A stretch of DNA of 64,000 nucleotides from Candidatus Poribacteria bacterium (GTDB lineage: Bacteria > Poribacteria > WGA-4E > WGA-3G): assembly GCA_022826805.1 (NCBI GenBank), contig JAJDUH010000041.1, positions 1 to 64,000 on the forward strand, given 5' to 3'. The notes under the pieces were generated by a model. It worked only from the letters and a program-made list of their open reading frames with translations, was not told where the DNA came from and ran no database searches. The translations under genes were made by a program, and so were the position numbers. Shown piece after piece: positions 1 through 7,147 of this stretch. Position 1 is the stretch's first letter; the number at the start of each line of letters is the position of its first letter.

Positions 1-69
1 TGTATCGCGAAGGGCACGAAGCATCTGAGTTTCTTCATCTGTGAGGTGAAGCTTGTGACGTTTGGCCAT
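1..69 (-). CDS. N-terminal fragment of an unidentified protein (runs off the window)
   Basis: An open frame on the minus strand starts with ATG at 69 and leaves the window at base 1. The 23 visible residues begin MAKRHKLHLTDEE and continue with a short charged helix. A strong ribosome binding site (GGAGGAC) lies 8 bases upstream of the ATG, which supports a real gene start. The opening resembles the N-termini of helix-turn-helix transposases of the IS630 type, but this is too short to decide. Confidence 0.55.
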   Translation of the reverse strand, partial: MAKRHKLHLTDEETQMLRALRDT

Positions 70-144
70 AATAGATGTCCTCCTTGAGCAACACCATAAC
101 AGACTTTAGACAATTACCCAATTTATTTCTTAAACTTCATCTGG

Positions 145-183
145 GGTGATATGTCTATAGAAAATGGCTCACTATATATCACC
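145..183. promoter_or_regulatory. Inverted repeat upstream of the GIY-YIG gene
   Basis: GGTGATAT at 145-152 is exactly mirrored by ATATCACC at 176-183, separated by 23 bases. The right arm ends just before the ribosome binding site of the gene starting at 195. It could be an operator or an RNA hairpin shielding the start; function is inferred only from position. Confidence 0.35.
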
Positions 184-194
184 AAAAGGAAAAA

Positions 195-1247
195 ATGAAA
201 GTTATATTTGAAGGAAACGAAACTGCCGATGTATCAGCGATACGGTCAGTAAGAAAGGAAACTATCCACGGGAAGCTTAAAGTGCGCGTTGAACATAAGA
301 CAGGTAAACAAAAGATTTCTGATCTTGCTTACCCGGGGGCTAAGTACGCACGCAGGCTTCTACCGAAACTGGCTAAAACAATTGCTAAAGAACTTACAGA
401 TTTGTCCAAAGCACCGGACACGCCGATAGAGCAAGTAGTTGACTTAAGAGCTTGGGCATGGGGATATCTACAAGTCAAGTTAGATGTTAACAATGATGCT
501 TCTGTCCAAGGACTCGCACGCCTCTGCTGGTACTGGCCCTTCGGTCAACAAACCCCTACAGATGAGGAGTTGGGATTTAGAACTGGGTTTAGTGCTGATG
601 AGATTAAAGAGGTCGCTAACACGGATGTCTACAAGCAGTCTGTTGAGGCATTAATACTTGAATATTACAGCACCGCCGACAAGTTCAAATGGTTAGTCAA
701 TAGTTATAAAACAAATATGCCCTCACGGTTCGGTAAGCGCATGCAACTAAGTGAGGCCACTGCCACTAAGATAATCAATTCTGTTGCTGAAAAGTATGAC
801 ATAGATTTGAGCGACCTGAAAGGCAGTTTGACACCTCGTCGTAAAGTTATGATCCCGAATTCTAATTTAGAGCCTGAAAGGACTATCGGTTCCGGTAAGA
901 GTTCAGTGTACCTTTACTATTACCCGCAGTATCGAGAGAGCGCAGAGTCTAAGGGTGAAAAGATTTGGGAATGCAAGATCGGTAGGACTAGACACAGCGA
1001 AGCAGATGGGAGAATTAAAAATCAGGCCACGGGACTTCCAGAAAGTCCCAAGATCGGTCTCCATGTTAAAACGGGTGATCGAGAGAAAATAGAGCGAATC
1101 ATACACGATATTCTAAAGGTACGAGGGAAACACATAGAGGATGCCCCCGGAACAGAGTGGTTTATGACTTCTCCGAGTGAAGTCGAAGAAATTTACAACT
1201 TCATCGGAGAAAGTTCTTGCGAAAGCACTTTGTCAAGCTGGAGTTGA
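195..1247 (+). CDS. GIY-YIG (T5orf172/MUG113-type) nuclease domain protein
   Basis: A 350-residue protein of unknown role. The C-terminal part (about 238-338) fits the T5orf172 branch of the GIY-YIG nuclease superfamily: VYLYYYPQY replaces the GIY strand, CKIGRT is the second conserved strand, RIKNQ follows, and GTEWF near 315 is the typical end of the fold with the metal-binding Glu. The N-terminal 230 residues are charged, match no family I recognise and could bind DNA. ATG at 195 is preceded by AAAAGGA. It is monocistronic, between an inverted repeat and a palindrome-rich spacer. T5orf172 domains often occur in phage or mobile DNA proteins, so a mobile or defence origin is plausible but not shown. 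Confidence 0.7.
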   Translation: MKVIFEGNETADVSAIRSVRKETIHGKLKVRVEHKTGKQKISDLAYPGAKYARRLLPKLAKTIAKELTDLSKAPDTPIEQVVDLRAWAWGYLQVKLDVNNDASVQGLARLCWYWPFGQQTPTDEELGFRTGFSADEIKEVANTDVYKQSVEALILEYYSTADKFKWLVNSYKTNMPSRFGKRMQLSEATATKIINSVAEKYDIDLSDLKGSLTPRRKVMIPNSNLEPERTIGSGKSSVYLYYYPQYRESAESKGEKIWECKIGRTRHSEADGRIKNQATGLPESPKIGLHVKTGDREKIERIIHDILKVRGKHIEDAPGTEWFMTSPSEVEEIYNFIGESSCESTLSSWS

Positions 1248-1288
1248 GGACAGGTTCGTAGTAGTGCGATTTTGCGGCGTACTCGCCT

Positions 1289-1329
1289 CGGTGAATGCCT
1301 TATGGCATTCACCGCCCCTTATCAGGGGG
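1289..1329. repeat. Two adjacent palindromes in intergenic DNA
   Basis: An 11-bp perfect inverted repeat (1289-1299 with 1304-1314, loop TTAT; core GGTGAATGCC) is followed by CCCCTTATCAGGGGG at 1315-1329. The first could end transcription from 195-1247, although no T-run follows. The second is the same type of palindrome as the one inside the DUF362 gene at 31759-31786. Confidence 0.6.
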
Positions 1330-1368
1330 ACTTTAAGAAGAAATGTGTAAGTCCTAATCATAGGCTCT

Positions 1369-1402
1369 TAACTGACGACTGATAACCGACAACTGACAAC
1401 TA
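1369..1402. repeat. Heptamer repeat array (AACTGAY type)
   Basis: A run of degenerate heptamers of the form AACTGAC / GATAACC / GACAACT lies directly against the stop codon of the oxidoreductase at 1403. The same motif recurs at many gene borders in this window, usually as facing inverted arrays. Confidence 0.6.
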
Positions 1403-2452
1403 TTACAGCGGTAATTCGACAGGACGTCCTTCACGACTTGATTGATAGATAGCGAGGATGATTTCAACCGCTTTGCGTCCCTCGCGTCCATCAACGAGAT
1501 GAGAGGCATCGTGCTCAAGTCCATTAATGAGGTTTTCCATTTGTCTTCTGTGATTCGCGTGGTTAATAGCGCGTGGATCCGAAGCACCTCCGCCGGTATC
1601 CGTTCTTTGCGCGAATTTCTCTCGGATCTCTGCATCTTCAGGAAGTTCCGGGTCGAATTCCCAAGTCACGATGTCTTCTTCGGCTAAGATGACAGTCCCG
1701 TGTGTGCCGGAAATTTCGGTTTTCTTGAGCATGCCTGGGTAAGCAGCTGTCGTGCCTTCAATGACACCCAATGCGCCGTTCTCGAATCGAAGTGCAGCGA
1801 CAGCAGCATCTTCAACTTCGATCCTTTCGTGTGCCAATGTATCGGTAAAGGCTTGGACGGATTTGACGGGACCCATGAAGTACTGGAGCAGGTCGATAGC
1901 GTGGATGGATTGGTTCATGAGCGCGCCACCGCCATCAAGATCCCACGTGCCGCGCCAACCGCCGCTGTCGTAGTATTCTTGAGAACGATACCATTTGATG
2001 TAGGCATCACCTAAGGTGAGCTTACCGAACCGGCCGCTCTCGATTGTAGATTTAACGAGTTGTGTACTTTCAGTGAAACGAGAATTGAAGATGGCGCATA
2101 ACCGAACGCCTGATGCGTCACACGCTTCGATAATCTCATCGCACCGTGGTAGGGTTATTTCCAGGGGTTTTTCAACGATGACGTGTTTACCGGCTTCTGC
2201 AGCGGCAACAGCGGGTTCCAGATGCGCTCCGCTCGGCGTACAGACGCAAACGATGTCGAGATCATCCCGTTTGAGCATTTCCGTGTAATCGGTGTAACTC
2301 TCAACATCGTACCGATCAGTGAGCCGTTTGGCGTTCTCAGCATCTCGTGAACTGACTGCAACGAGTTGACCGTGTTCTAATTCAGAAATTGCGGCGGAGT
2401 GGAAATCTGAAATCATTCCACATCCAATAATACCGAATCCGTATGTTTTCAT
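1403..2452 (-). CDS. Gfo/Idh/MocA family oxidoreductase
   Basis: A 349-residue NAD(P)-dependent sugar or cyclitol dehydrogenase-type protein. The Rossmann fold opens with FGIIGCGMISDFH; the family motif EKPLEIT (about 95-101) holds the catalytic Lys. The C-terminal alpha/beta domain carries GGWRGTWDLDGGGALMNQS, and its HAIDLL stretch holds the usual substrate-side His. The start is placed at 2452 because AAAGGAA lies about 10 bases upstream and the Rossmann strand begins there; a longer frame to 2671 would overlap the divergent TPR gene and adds a non-homologous extension. Substrate is unknown; sugar or inositol derivatives are usual for the family. Confidence 0.9.
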   Translation of the reverse strand: MKTYGFGIIGCGMISDFHSAAISELEHGQLVAVSSRDAENAKRLTDRYDVESYTDYTEMLKRDDLDIVCVCTPSGAHLEPAVAAAEAGKHVIVEKPLEITLPRCDEIIEACDASGVRLCAIFNSRFTESTQLVKSTIESGRFGKLTLGDAYIKWYRSQEYYDSGGWRGTWDLDGGGALMNQSIHAIDLLQYFMGPVKSVQAFTDTLAHERIEVEDAAVAALRFENGALGVIEGTTAAYPGMLKKTEISGTHGTVILAEEDIVTWEFDPELPEDAEIREKFAQRTDTGGGASDPRAINHANHRRQMENLINGLEHDASHLVDGREGRKAVEIILAIYQSSREGRPVELPL

Positions 2453-2509
2453 ATTTTGTGTGTTCCTTTTGTGAAAGCGAAAATTTGTGGCTGCGAGTTT
2501 AAAAAAATT

Positions 2510-3142
2510 ATGACTTCCAACGAGAACCAAGTTCCAGAAAATCCACCTACAGAGGAAGAGAATCAGACACCCGGCAATAGAGCCTTCAGAATTGTCTGTA
2601 TGACATTTTGTCTTGCAGTAACCGTGCTGTTTCTCTGGGTCTGGCACCACCAAACACAGTTCAACGACCACTATCGGAAGGCAACCTTTTTAATGCGCAA
2701 CGGCGAGGCAGAACAGGCGATCGAAGCGTATCAGAAGGCAATCAAAAATAAGACGCGCACGATTTTCTTTACAAAAGAGCCTTCCGTTTACAACAACCTC
2801 GGACAGGCGCATCTGTATGCTGAAGAATACGCCGAAGCGATCGCCAATTTTGAAAGAGTAATTAAGATGGCACCCGATATAGTCGAGGGGTACATCAACC
2901 TGACAACAGCGTATCTCCGACAGGATTTACCTGCTGATGCACGCACATCGTGCCTACATGCCCTCGAAACTTTCCCCAAGACTGCCCTACTCCATTACAA
3001 CCTCGCATGTGCTTATGCGTTAGAAGGTGAATCACAAAAAGCGGTGGCCTCACTCACGCAAGCAGTAAACCTCAACCCGGAACTCAAGGCATTTGCCCAA
3101 CAAGAAGACGCACTTAAAGGGATTGTGCCTAAGCTTCCCTAA
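2510..3142 (+). CDS. Membrane-anchored TPR repeat protein
   Basis: A 210-residue protein with a short Pro/Glu/Asn-rich cytoplasmic start, one transmembrane helix (about residues 27-47, VCMTFCLAVTVLFLWVW) and then tetratricopeptide repeats, clearest in VYNNLGQAHLYAEEYAEAIA and in HYNLACAYALEGESQKAVAS. It is probably a scaffold held at the inner membrane with the repeats outside; partner unknown. The start at 2510 (MTSNENQ) is preferred over 2456 because it leaves 57 bases to the divergent gene start at 2452, but no clear ribosome site is visible. Confidence 0.75.
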   Translation: MTSNENQVPENPPTEEENQTPGNRAFRIVCMTFCLAVTVLFLWVWHHQTQFNDHYRKATFLMRNGEAEQAIEAYQKAIKNKTRTIFFTKEPSVYNNLGQAHLYAEEYAEAIANFERVIKMAPDIVEGYINLTTAYLRQDLPADARTSCLHALETFPKTALLHYNLACAYALEGESQKAVASLTQAVNLNPELKAFAQQEDALKGIVPKLP

Positions 3143-3177
3143 ATCCCATATAAATATTACTGGTAGACCTGCTGCTG

Positions 3178-3197
3178 GCGAGGTTTCCCAACCTCGC
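3178..3197. terminator. Hairpin between convergent genes
   Basis: GCGAGGTT (3178-3185) pairs exactly with AACCTCGC (3190-3197) around a TCCC loop. It lies between the TPR gene and the convergent nuclease-like gene. No T-run follows on either side, so it is either a weak bidirectional terminator or an intergenic repeat. Confidence 0.45.
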
Positions 3198-3254
3198 TTC
3201 TTAAGTACGCCAGTTGACGGCGTATCAATAATTGTGGACTATGCTATGGCAGAT

Positions 3255-3743
3255 TTAAGATAACACATTTGCTAACTTTCCACCACAGCGCGCAGTTTTA
3301 ATTTCAAGTAACTTGCCTCCAAAACGAACTCTCGACTGATTTTTGCGAAGTTGCCTTACCTCTGCTTTACTGATCCCGTTGTGAAACAAGATTGGGTGAC
3401 AGATACTTTTAAAACCATTTGGTGTATAGGCAGTGGCAAAATCAGCCCCACCTCTTAGTTGTTTTACCGCTTTTGTTGCCTCAGCATTTTTGCCGCCTTT
3501 AAGTTCTATCGGAACCACTACGAAGTTTGCTGCAGCATCAAAGTAAAAGAGAACACATTCACATCGGTTTTCCCCTTCCTATCCATCTGGAAATATCTTG
3601 TCTAAGTCCACGACAATTCGATCATCTTCTGAGACATCGGTTAGGTCTGCGCTACATTGACCGCGTCTAAGGTAATTTCCACTAAAAAGGTTGTCTCCGC
3701 CTATCTGATTTCGGATACCTTCAAGGATTTCACTCCTGTTCAA
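3255..3743 (-). pseudogene. Small PD-(D/E)XK-like protein interrupted by an in-frame amber codon
   Basis: Read through one TAG at 3579-3581 this frame gives about 162 residues. The first part (LNRSEILEGIRNQIGGDNLF to DKIFPDG) is followed after the stop by ENRCECVLFYFDAAANFVV, then PIELKGGKN and a C-terminus with KTARCGGKL. The D-x(n)-E-L-K pattern suggests a restriction-endonuclease-like fold; the Cys-rich patch and CGGKL end resemble small proteins found beside AAA ATPases. TTG at 3743 is the likely start because AGGAGG lies 8 bases upstream; a TTG at 3770 is also open. The gene overlaps the end of the ATPase by 14 bases. The piece from 3518 (GTG) down could be translated alone but would lose the start of the fold. 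The amber codon points to a decayed gene unless it is suppressed or a base error. Confidence 0.65.
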
Positions 3744-5175
3744 CCTCGGTGCCTCCTGTTGCCTCCTCAAGTTGAGTTCGGAGGTCCACCGAACGATTGT
3801 AGAGTTCTTCAGCTACCTCTCCATACTCCTCTGGTTCTATGCCTGCGATATGCTTAAACGGAATTTCCTTTACCGATTCGTCTGTACTGAAACGCCACGC
3901 ACCGACTTCTTCTTTTGTCAACCAAGTCGTTGGTTCCGTTTTATTTTTTCCCAGTCTCATCACTTCGCCTTCACGAACCAAGTTACCAATTTGCTCAAGG
4001 AGCCAATCGCTATGGGTCGTTATAATCACGCGGACACCAACCCGTACTAAGCGAGCAAGTGTCAGCGCAACTTTCGTTTGGGCAGCCGGATGCAGATGGG
4101 CTTCGGGTTCTTCAATGATGAGTGTATCTCCCGGTTGAACGACCCCACGCAGAAACAACACAAGGGGCGCGAGTTCCGAAACCATTGATGAAGATTGGCT
4201 CATACGCAAACCTTGTTCTGCGTTCTGTGGACGGTAGCGGAATTCTGGATATCCTGATGCAGGTCGCCTGATCTCTATCTCTCCACGTAGTACTTCGTCT
4301 TCCAAGAGTTTGGCAATACCACTCATTTCATCTGAAGACAGGCGGCGTTCATCGTAATTTATGATTTGCTGTAGAAAATCTGCTATCATTCCCGAGAACG
4401 TAGCATTTTTAGGAGAGCGTTCCAGCCCAACACGGGTTGCATTTTCTACGAGAGAACTAACAATTACACCATGGGTTTCCATGATGCCGCCGCGGGGCGC
4501 CGGAAGATAGTAAAAATCTGGTGCCTTGTTCCTGTTCGAATATAAAAGAGAAACGAGATCTTCAGGACCAAGTGTTTCTTGTGATATTTTCTCGTCCTTG
4601 ATGCGAAGAATCATATTCTCGTTGACATTTCCTTCTACACTAATGCCCGATTTGGAACCTCTCATTTTAAAGTGCCAAAGAGATTGACCTTCCTCGCTAA
4701 CATTTAGCGAAACCTTCAGTTTGGTGCCTTTGTTATCACTGAATTGAATCAACTCTGAAACGGAGTGGAGATCAAAACACCTTTTGAGCTCGTCTGTGAA
4801 AAGTTCAGAATTGTTCAGGTAGTGCAATACATGCATGTGTAACCATTGTGGTAAATCTGAAATTTTGAATGATTGTCCAAAGGTGTTTAGTTTTTTCACT
4901 GTTTCTAGAGTTTCGTCGTCTAATTCTATCTGAAAACGGTACCTTGATTGCTTTAAAAGCGAGATAAAGGCATATGATGAAGGAATTCGCTCGAATCCAC
5001 CAAAGGTACGCTGTAATGTGTAGATGAGCGCGGAAAGATAGGTTTTACCAGTGTTGCTCTCGCCGACAAATACAGTCAGCGGACGGAGATCTATCTCTGC
5101 CTTCTCTATTGGTCCAAAATGTTCCACTGCGATTTGGATGTTTGGGTGTTGGTGTTCATTCTTAGTCTTTGGCAT
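3730..5175 (-). CDS. AAA15/AAA21-type ABC ATPase (OLD/RecF-like)
   Basis: A 481-residue ATPase of the SMC/RecF/OLD type. Walker A is GESNTGKT (38-45), the signature region is RMSQSSSMVSELAPL, Walker B is TLIIEEPEAHLHP (about 351-363) and the switch His is in IITTHSDWLL. The long middle region (60-280) is poorly conserved, as in defence ATPases. It has its own promoter at 5209-5237 and a TAGGA ribosome site, and is translationally coupled to a small PD-(D/E)XK-like gene. ATPase plus small nuclease is the layout of several anti-phage modules; the assignment to defence is inference. No TOPRIM domain is fused. Confidence 0.85.
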   Translation of the reverse strand: MPKTKNEHQHPNIQIAVEHFGPIEKAEIDLRPLTVFVGESNTGKTYLSALIYTLQRTFGGFERIPSSYAFISLLKQSRYRFQIELDDETLETVKKLNTFGQSFKISDLPQWLHMHVLHYLNNSELFTDELKRCFDLHSVSELIQFSDNKGTKLKVSLNVSEEGQSLWHFKMRGSKSGISVEGNVNENMILRIKDEKISQETLGPEDLVSLLYSNRNKAPDFYYLPAPRGGIMETHGVIVSSLVENATRVGLERSPKNATFSGMIADFLQQIINYDERRLSSDEMSGIAKLLEDEVLRGEIEIRRPASGYPEFRYRPQNAEQGLRMSQSSSMVSELAPLVLFLRGVVQPGDTLIIEEPEAHLHPAAQTKVALTLARLVRVGVRVIITTHSDWLLEQIGNLVREGEVMRLGKNKTEPTTWLTKEEVGAWRFSTDESVKEIPFKHIAGIEPEEYGEVAEELYNRSVDLRTQLEEATGGTEVEQE

Positions 5176-5208
5176 TGTTGTTTTCCTACCAGTGGTGATT
5201 TTAAACCA

Positions 5209-5237
5209 ATTATACGCCTATTCCTACCTATTTGCAA
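5209..5237 (-). promoter_or_regulatory. Sigma-70-type promoter of the ATPase gene
   Basis: On the minus strand TTGCAA (5237-5232) is followed after exactly 17 bases by TATAAT (5214-5209), 33 bases before the ATG at 5175. This is a near-consensus promoter and implies that the ATPase is transcribed independently of the LamG genes upstream. Confidence 0.7.
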
Positions 5238-5238
5238 C

Positions 5239-5268
5239 GAAAAATGGGCGAGAATAAATCCCGCCCAT
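5239..5268 (-). terminator. Rho-independent terminator after the first LamG gene
   Basis: On the minus strand ATGGGCGGGA pairs with TCTCGCCCAT (one G-U) around a 5-base loop, followed by TTTT. It lies 39 bases after the stop at 5307 and ends just before the ATPase promoter. Confidence 0.75.
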
Positions 5269-5306
5269 CTCCATTACAATAGGCAACAGTTGGATATACG
5301 TCGTCT

Positions 5307-6095
5307 CTATCTCTTCAAATTACCCCACATCGTTGCTAACTTACCGCGGGCAGAAACATCGAGTGTATCGTTGATGATTTTCTGAATGTCCCCTTCGGAA
5401 AGGGCGTAGTTGGCTAACATCAACTCATCAATGCGTCCTTGAAAGAAACGCGGGCAACACCCGTTATTCTCACCGCCGAATCGTAACGCCTTATTTGGCA
5501 TACTACGACCGGGTCCCTTCTGCCCGATGGCTTTGCCGCCGGATTCCCCGTTGATATAAAAACGGGCTTCACTCCCATCCCACGCAAGCGCAACATGGCT
5601 CCACTCTTTCGCTTTCACCTTGCCTTCAGAAATATGGTAACCAGGGGCACTGGTGTCGTAGAAGTAGTAAGCGAGTTGTCCAGCACCGGGTTCGATTTGC
5701 AAATAGTACGTGTTCTTGTAGAAGATAGTGAATTTATTCTCCTGTCCACCCCCTGGGAGTTCGTCAGGATAAATCCACGCCATCATCGTAATGGCTTCGT
5801 CCATATCGACTTCATCCGAGTGTGCCACCTCTATAAAATCGGCTTTGCCAACCTTGCCAGCCATTTGAACAGCTTTTCCTGAGATACCTTCAGCCCACTT
5901 TATATCGCCGTTAAATTCACCAACCAATCCAGCAGTTTCGTCTTCCGCCTTGTCCCCTTTGCCTTCGTCGAAATGCCAGACATATATCTTCTCACCGAGT
6001 TGTTTCACATTACCTTTTCCACCTATACTTAATCCTGATTGGCAGATGGATAAACTGAGAAAAACACATAGCGTTAAGTAGATTAGGGCTTTCAT
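5307..6095 (-). CDS. Secreted LamG-domain protein with C-terminal LATMWG tag
   Basis: A 262-residue exported protein. A signal peptide (1-24, LTLCVFLSLSICQSGLSIG) leads into a LamG/concanavalin-like jelly-roll of the Laminin_G_3 type: YVWHFDEGKGDKAEDE, then AITMMAWIYPDE, WSHVALAWDGSEARFYING and GRIDELMLANYALSEGDIQ. Such domains bind glycans or proteins. The last 12 residues are GKLATMWGNLKR, an end shared with three other exported proteins here. AAGGAGGAA precedes the ATG. It has terminators on both sides and is probably a single-gene unit. Confidence 0.85.
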   Translation of the reverse strand: MKALIYLTLCVFLSLSICQSGLSIGGKGNVKQLGEKIYVWHFDEGKGDKAEDETAGLVGEFNGDIKWAEGISGKAVQMAGKVGKADFIEVAHSDEVDMDEAITMMAWIYPDELPGGGQENKFTIFYKNTYYLQIEPGAGQLAYYFYDTSAPGYHISEGKVKAKEWSHVALAWDGSEARFYINGESGGKAIGQKGPGRSMPNKALRFGGENNGCCPRFFQGRIDELMLANYALSEGDIQKIINDTLDVSARGKLATMWGNLKR

Positions 6096-6121
6096 CAGTG
6101 ATTCCTCCTTGTAGAGTAAAC

Positions 6122-6145
6122 AAAAAGGCGGATATGAGACCCGCC
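6122..6145 (-). terminator. Rho-independent terminator after the second LamG gene
   Basis: On the minus strand GGCGG (6145-6141) pairs with CCGCC (6131-6127) and is followed by TTTTT (6126-6122). It lies downstream of the LamG gene ending at 6223 and upstream of the next LamG start at 6095. Confidence 0.65.
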
Positions 6146-6222
6146 CTTTCAGTAGAACTTAACAACAGGCAGGCTTTATCGCACTGCCACTACAACGGAG
6201 AACAAAGGATGTTTATCTGTCC

Positions 6223-6909
6223 TTACATTTTAAGCTTGCCCCACGTTGTAGCAAGTTTGTCGTTAGGAGATACAGCAAAGTAAACGCCGTTTTCCATATC
6301 TTGATTAATCTCATCAACGGAGAGGGCGCGGTTATAAATGGCTACCTCGTCAACCAAACCGATCATACCGGGTAACCCCGTTTGTGCCTTACCAATGCGG
6401 AAAACAACCTCAATGCTGTTAATTTTCCCCTTCGGCGGAGCGAATTCAACATCCAATTTACCGTCAATATATTGACGAATCATCTCGCCGTCGTAGGTAG
6501 AAGAGACGTGATGCCATTTTTCTAAATCGGGCTTAATGGTCTGTTTATTCCGAGAGCCTTTCCATCCACCGATGTTAATCCATGTCTCAATTTGCGGGGC
6601 ACCGGTAAACTGTGCGCTCCATTGGAGGCAATAGCCACCGACGTTCGCTGAACTCCTGCGTCCCATCAGATTAGAGTCACCTTGGGATTCTTCGGGGAAA
6701 AACCATGCCTGAATTGTCAGTTCATCGGTGATATCAAGTTCAGGAACTGCGTCGACTTCTACAAACTTGTCGGGATCTTCAAGATGGACAGCACCACCAA
6801 TTTTACCATCTTTCGACCAGACTGCACCTTCAAGGGTGCCTTCAATGTTATTTCCACTTACATCTTTCACCTTGCCACCGTTGTCTTCATCAAAAGTAAA
6901 GTACAGCAT
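6223..6909 (-). CDS. LamG-domain protein, mature part, cut from its signal peptide by a TGA
   Basis: 228 residues from the first ATG after an in-frame TGA. The fold is LamG (Laminin_G_3): LYFTFDEDNGGKVKDVSGN, ELTIQAWFFPEE, WHHVSSTYDGEMIRQYIDG and GLVDEVAIYNRALSVDEIN; it ends NDKLATTWGKLKM, the tag shared with other exported proteins. This ATG lies inside the LamG domain and has no ribosome site. The natural start is ATG 6993, which has AAGGAGT upstream and encodes a perfect signal peptide in the same frame, but TGA at 6936-6934 separates the two. As read, the gene would make no exported product. A nonsense mutation or base error is more likely than recoding, since the stop falls at the signal peptidase site where selenocysteine has no role. 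Confidence 0.7.
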   Translation of the reverse strand: MLYFTFDEDNGGKVKDVSGNNIEGTLEGAVWSKDGKIGGAVHLEDPDKFVEVDAVPELDITDELTIQAWFFPEESQGDSNLMGRRSSANVGGYCLQWSAQFTGAPQIETWINIGGWKGSRNKQTIKPDLEKWHHVSSTYDGEMIRQYIDGKLDVEFAPPKGKINSIEVVFRIGKAQTGLPGMIGLVDEVAIYNRALSVDEINQDMENGVYFAVSPNDKLATTWGKLKM

Positions 6910-6933
6910 CAGTGCCTTATCGTCATTTATTGC

Positions 6934-6993
6934 TCATGCATTGACACTGAGGCACAAGGCGATGAGTGAAAGAACTGTGATAATGGACTTCAT
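6934..6993 (-). other. Orphan signal peptide in frame with the LamG gene
   Basis: ATG at 6993 with AAGGAGT upstream encodes a 19-residue signal peptide (MKSIITVLSLIALCLSVNA), then TGA at 6936-6934, then in the same frame AINDDKAL and the LamG protein. It is best read as the true 5' end of the gene at 6223-6909. Confidence 0.8.
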
Positions 6994-7015
6994 AACGAGC
7001 GAACTCCTTTATTAT

Positions 7016-7147
7016 AGTTGTCGGTTATCAGCACGATTTGCTACGCAAATCTTTCAGTTGTCAGTTACTCGTGTGGCGGTTGCATAAGTTGTGTCCGCCA
7101 CAAGCGAGTTCTTAACCGACAACTGATAACTGAAAACCGATAACCAT
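7016..7147. repeat. Inverted heptamer-array element, about 130 bp
   Basis: The left end carries GTTGTCGGTTATCAG and CAGTTGTCAGTTAC; the right end carries the reverse orientation, AACCGACAACTGATAACTG. Between them a second inverted repeat (GTGGCGG with CCGCCAC) can form an inner stem. The whole element could fold on itself. It fills the space between the TPP enzyme and the LamG gene, and similar elements occur at 12984, 38123, 52250 and 61460. Confidence 0.6.

Noticed and set aside
2453..2671. N-terminal extension of the Gfo/Idh protein to 2671
   Set aside because: It overlaps the divergent TPR gene, breaks the Rossmann start and has no ribosome site; ATG 2452 does.
3255..5175. Septu-type defence system
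   Set aside because: The layout of ATPase plus small partner is similar, but the partner lacks HNH motifs and looks PD-(D/E)XK-like.
6934..6936. Third selenocysteine codon (TGA in the LamG gene)
   Set aside because: It lies at the signal peptidase site, where Sec has no role, no Cys is expected there and no hairpin follows at the right distance.
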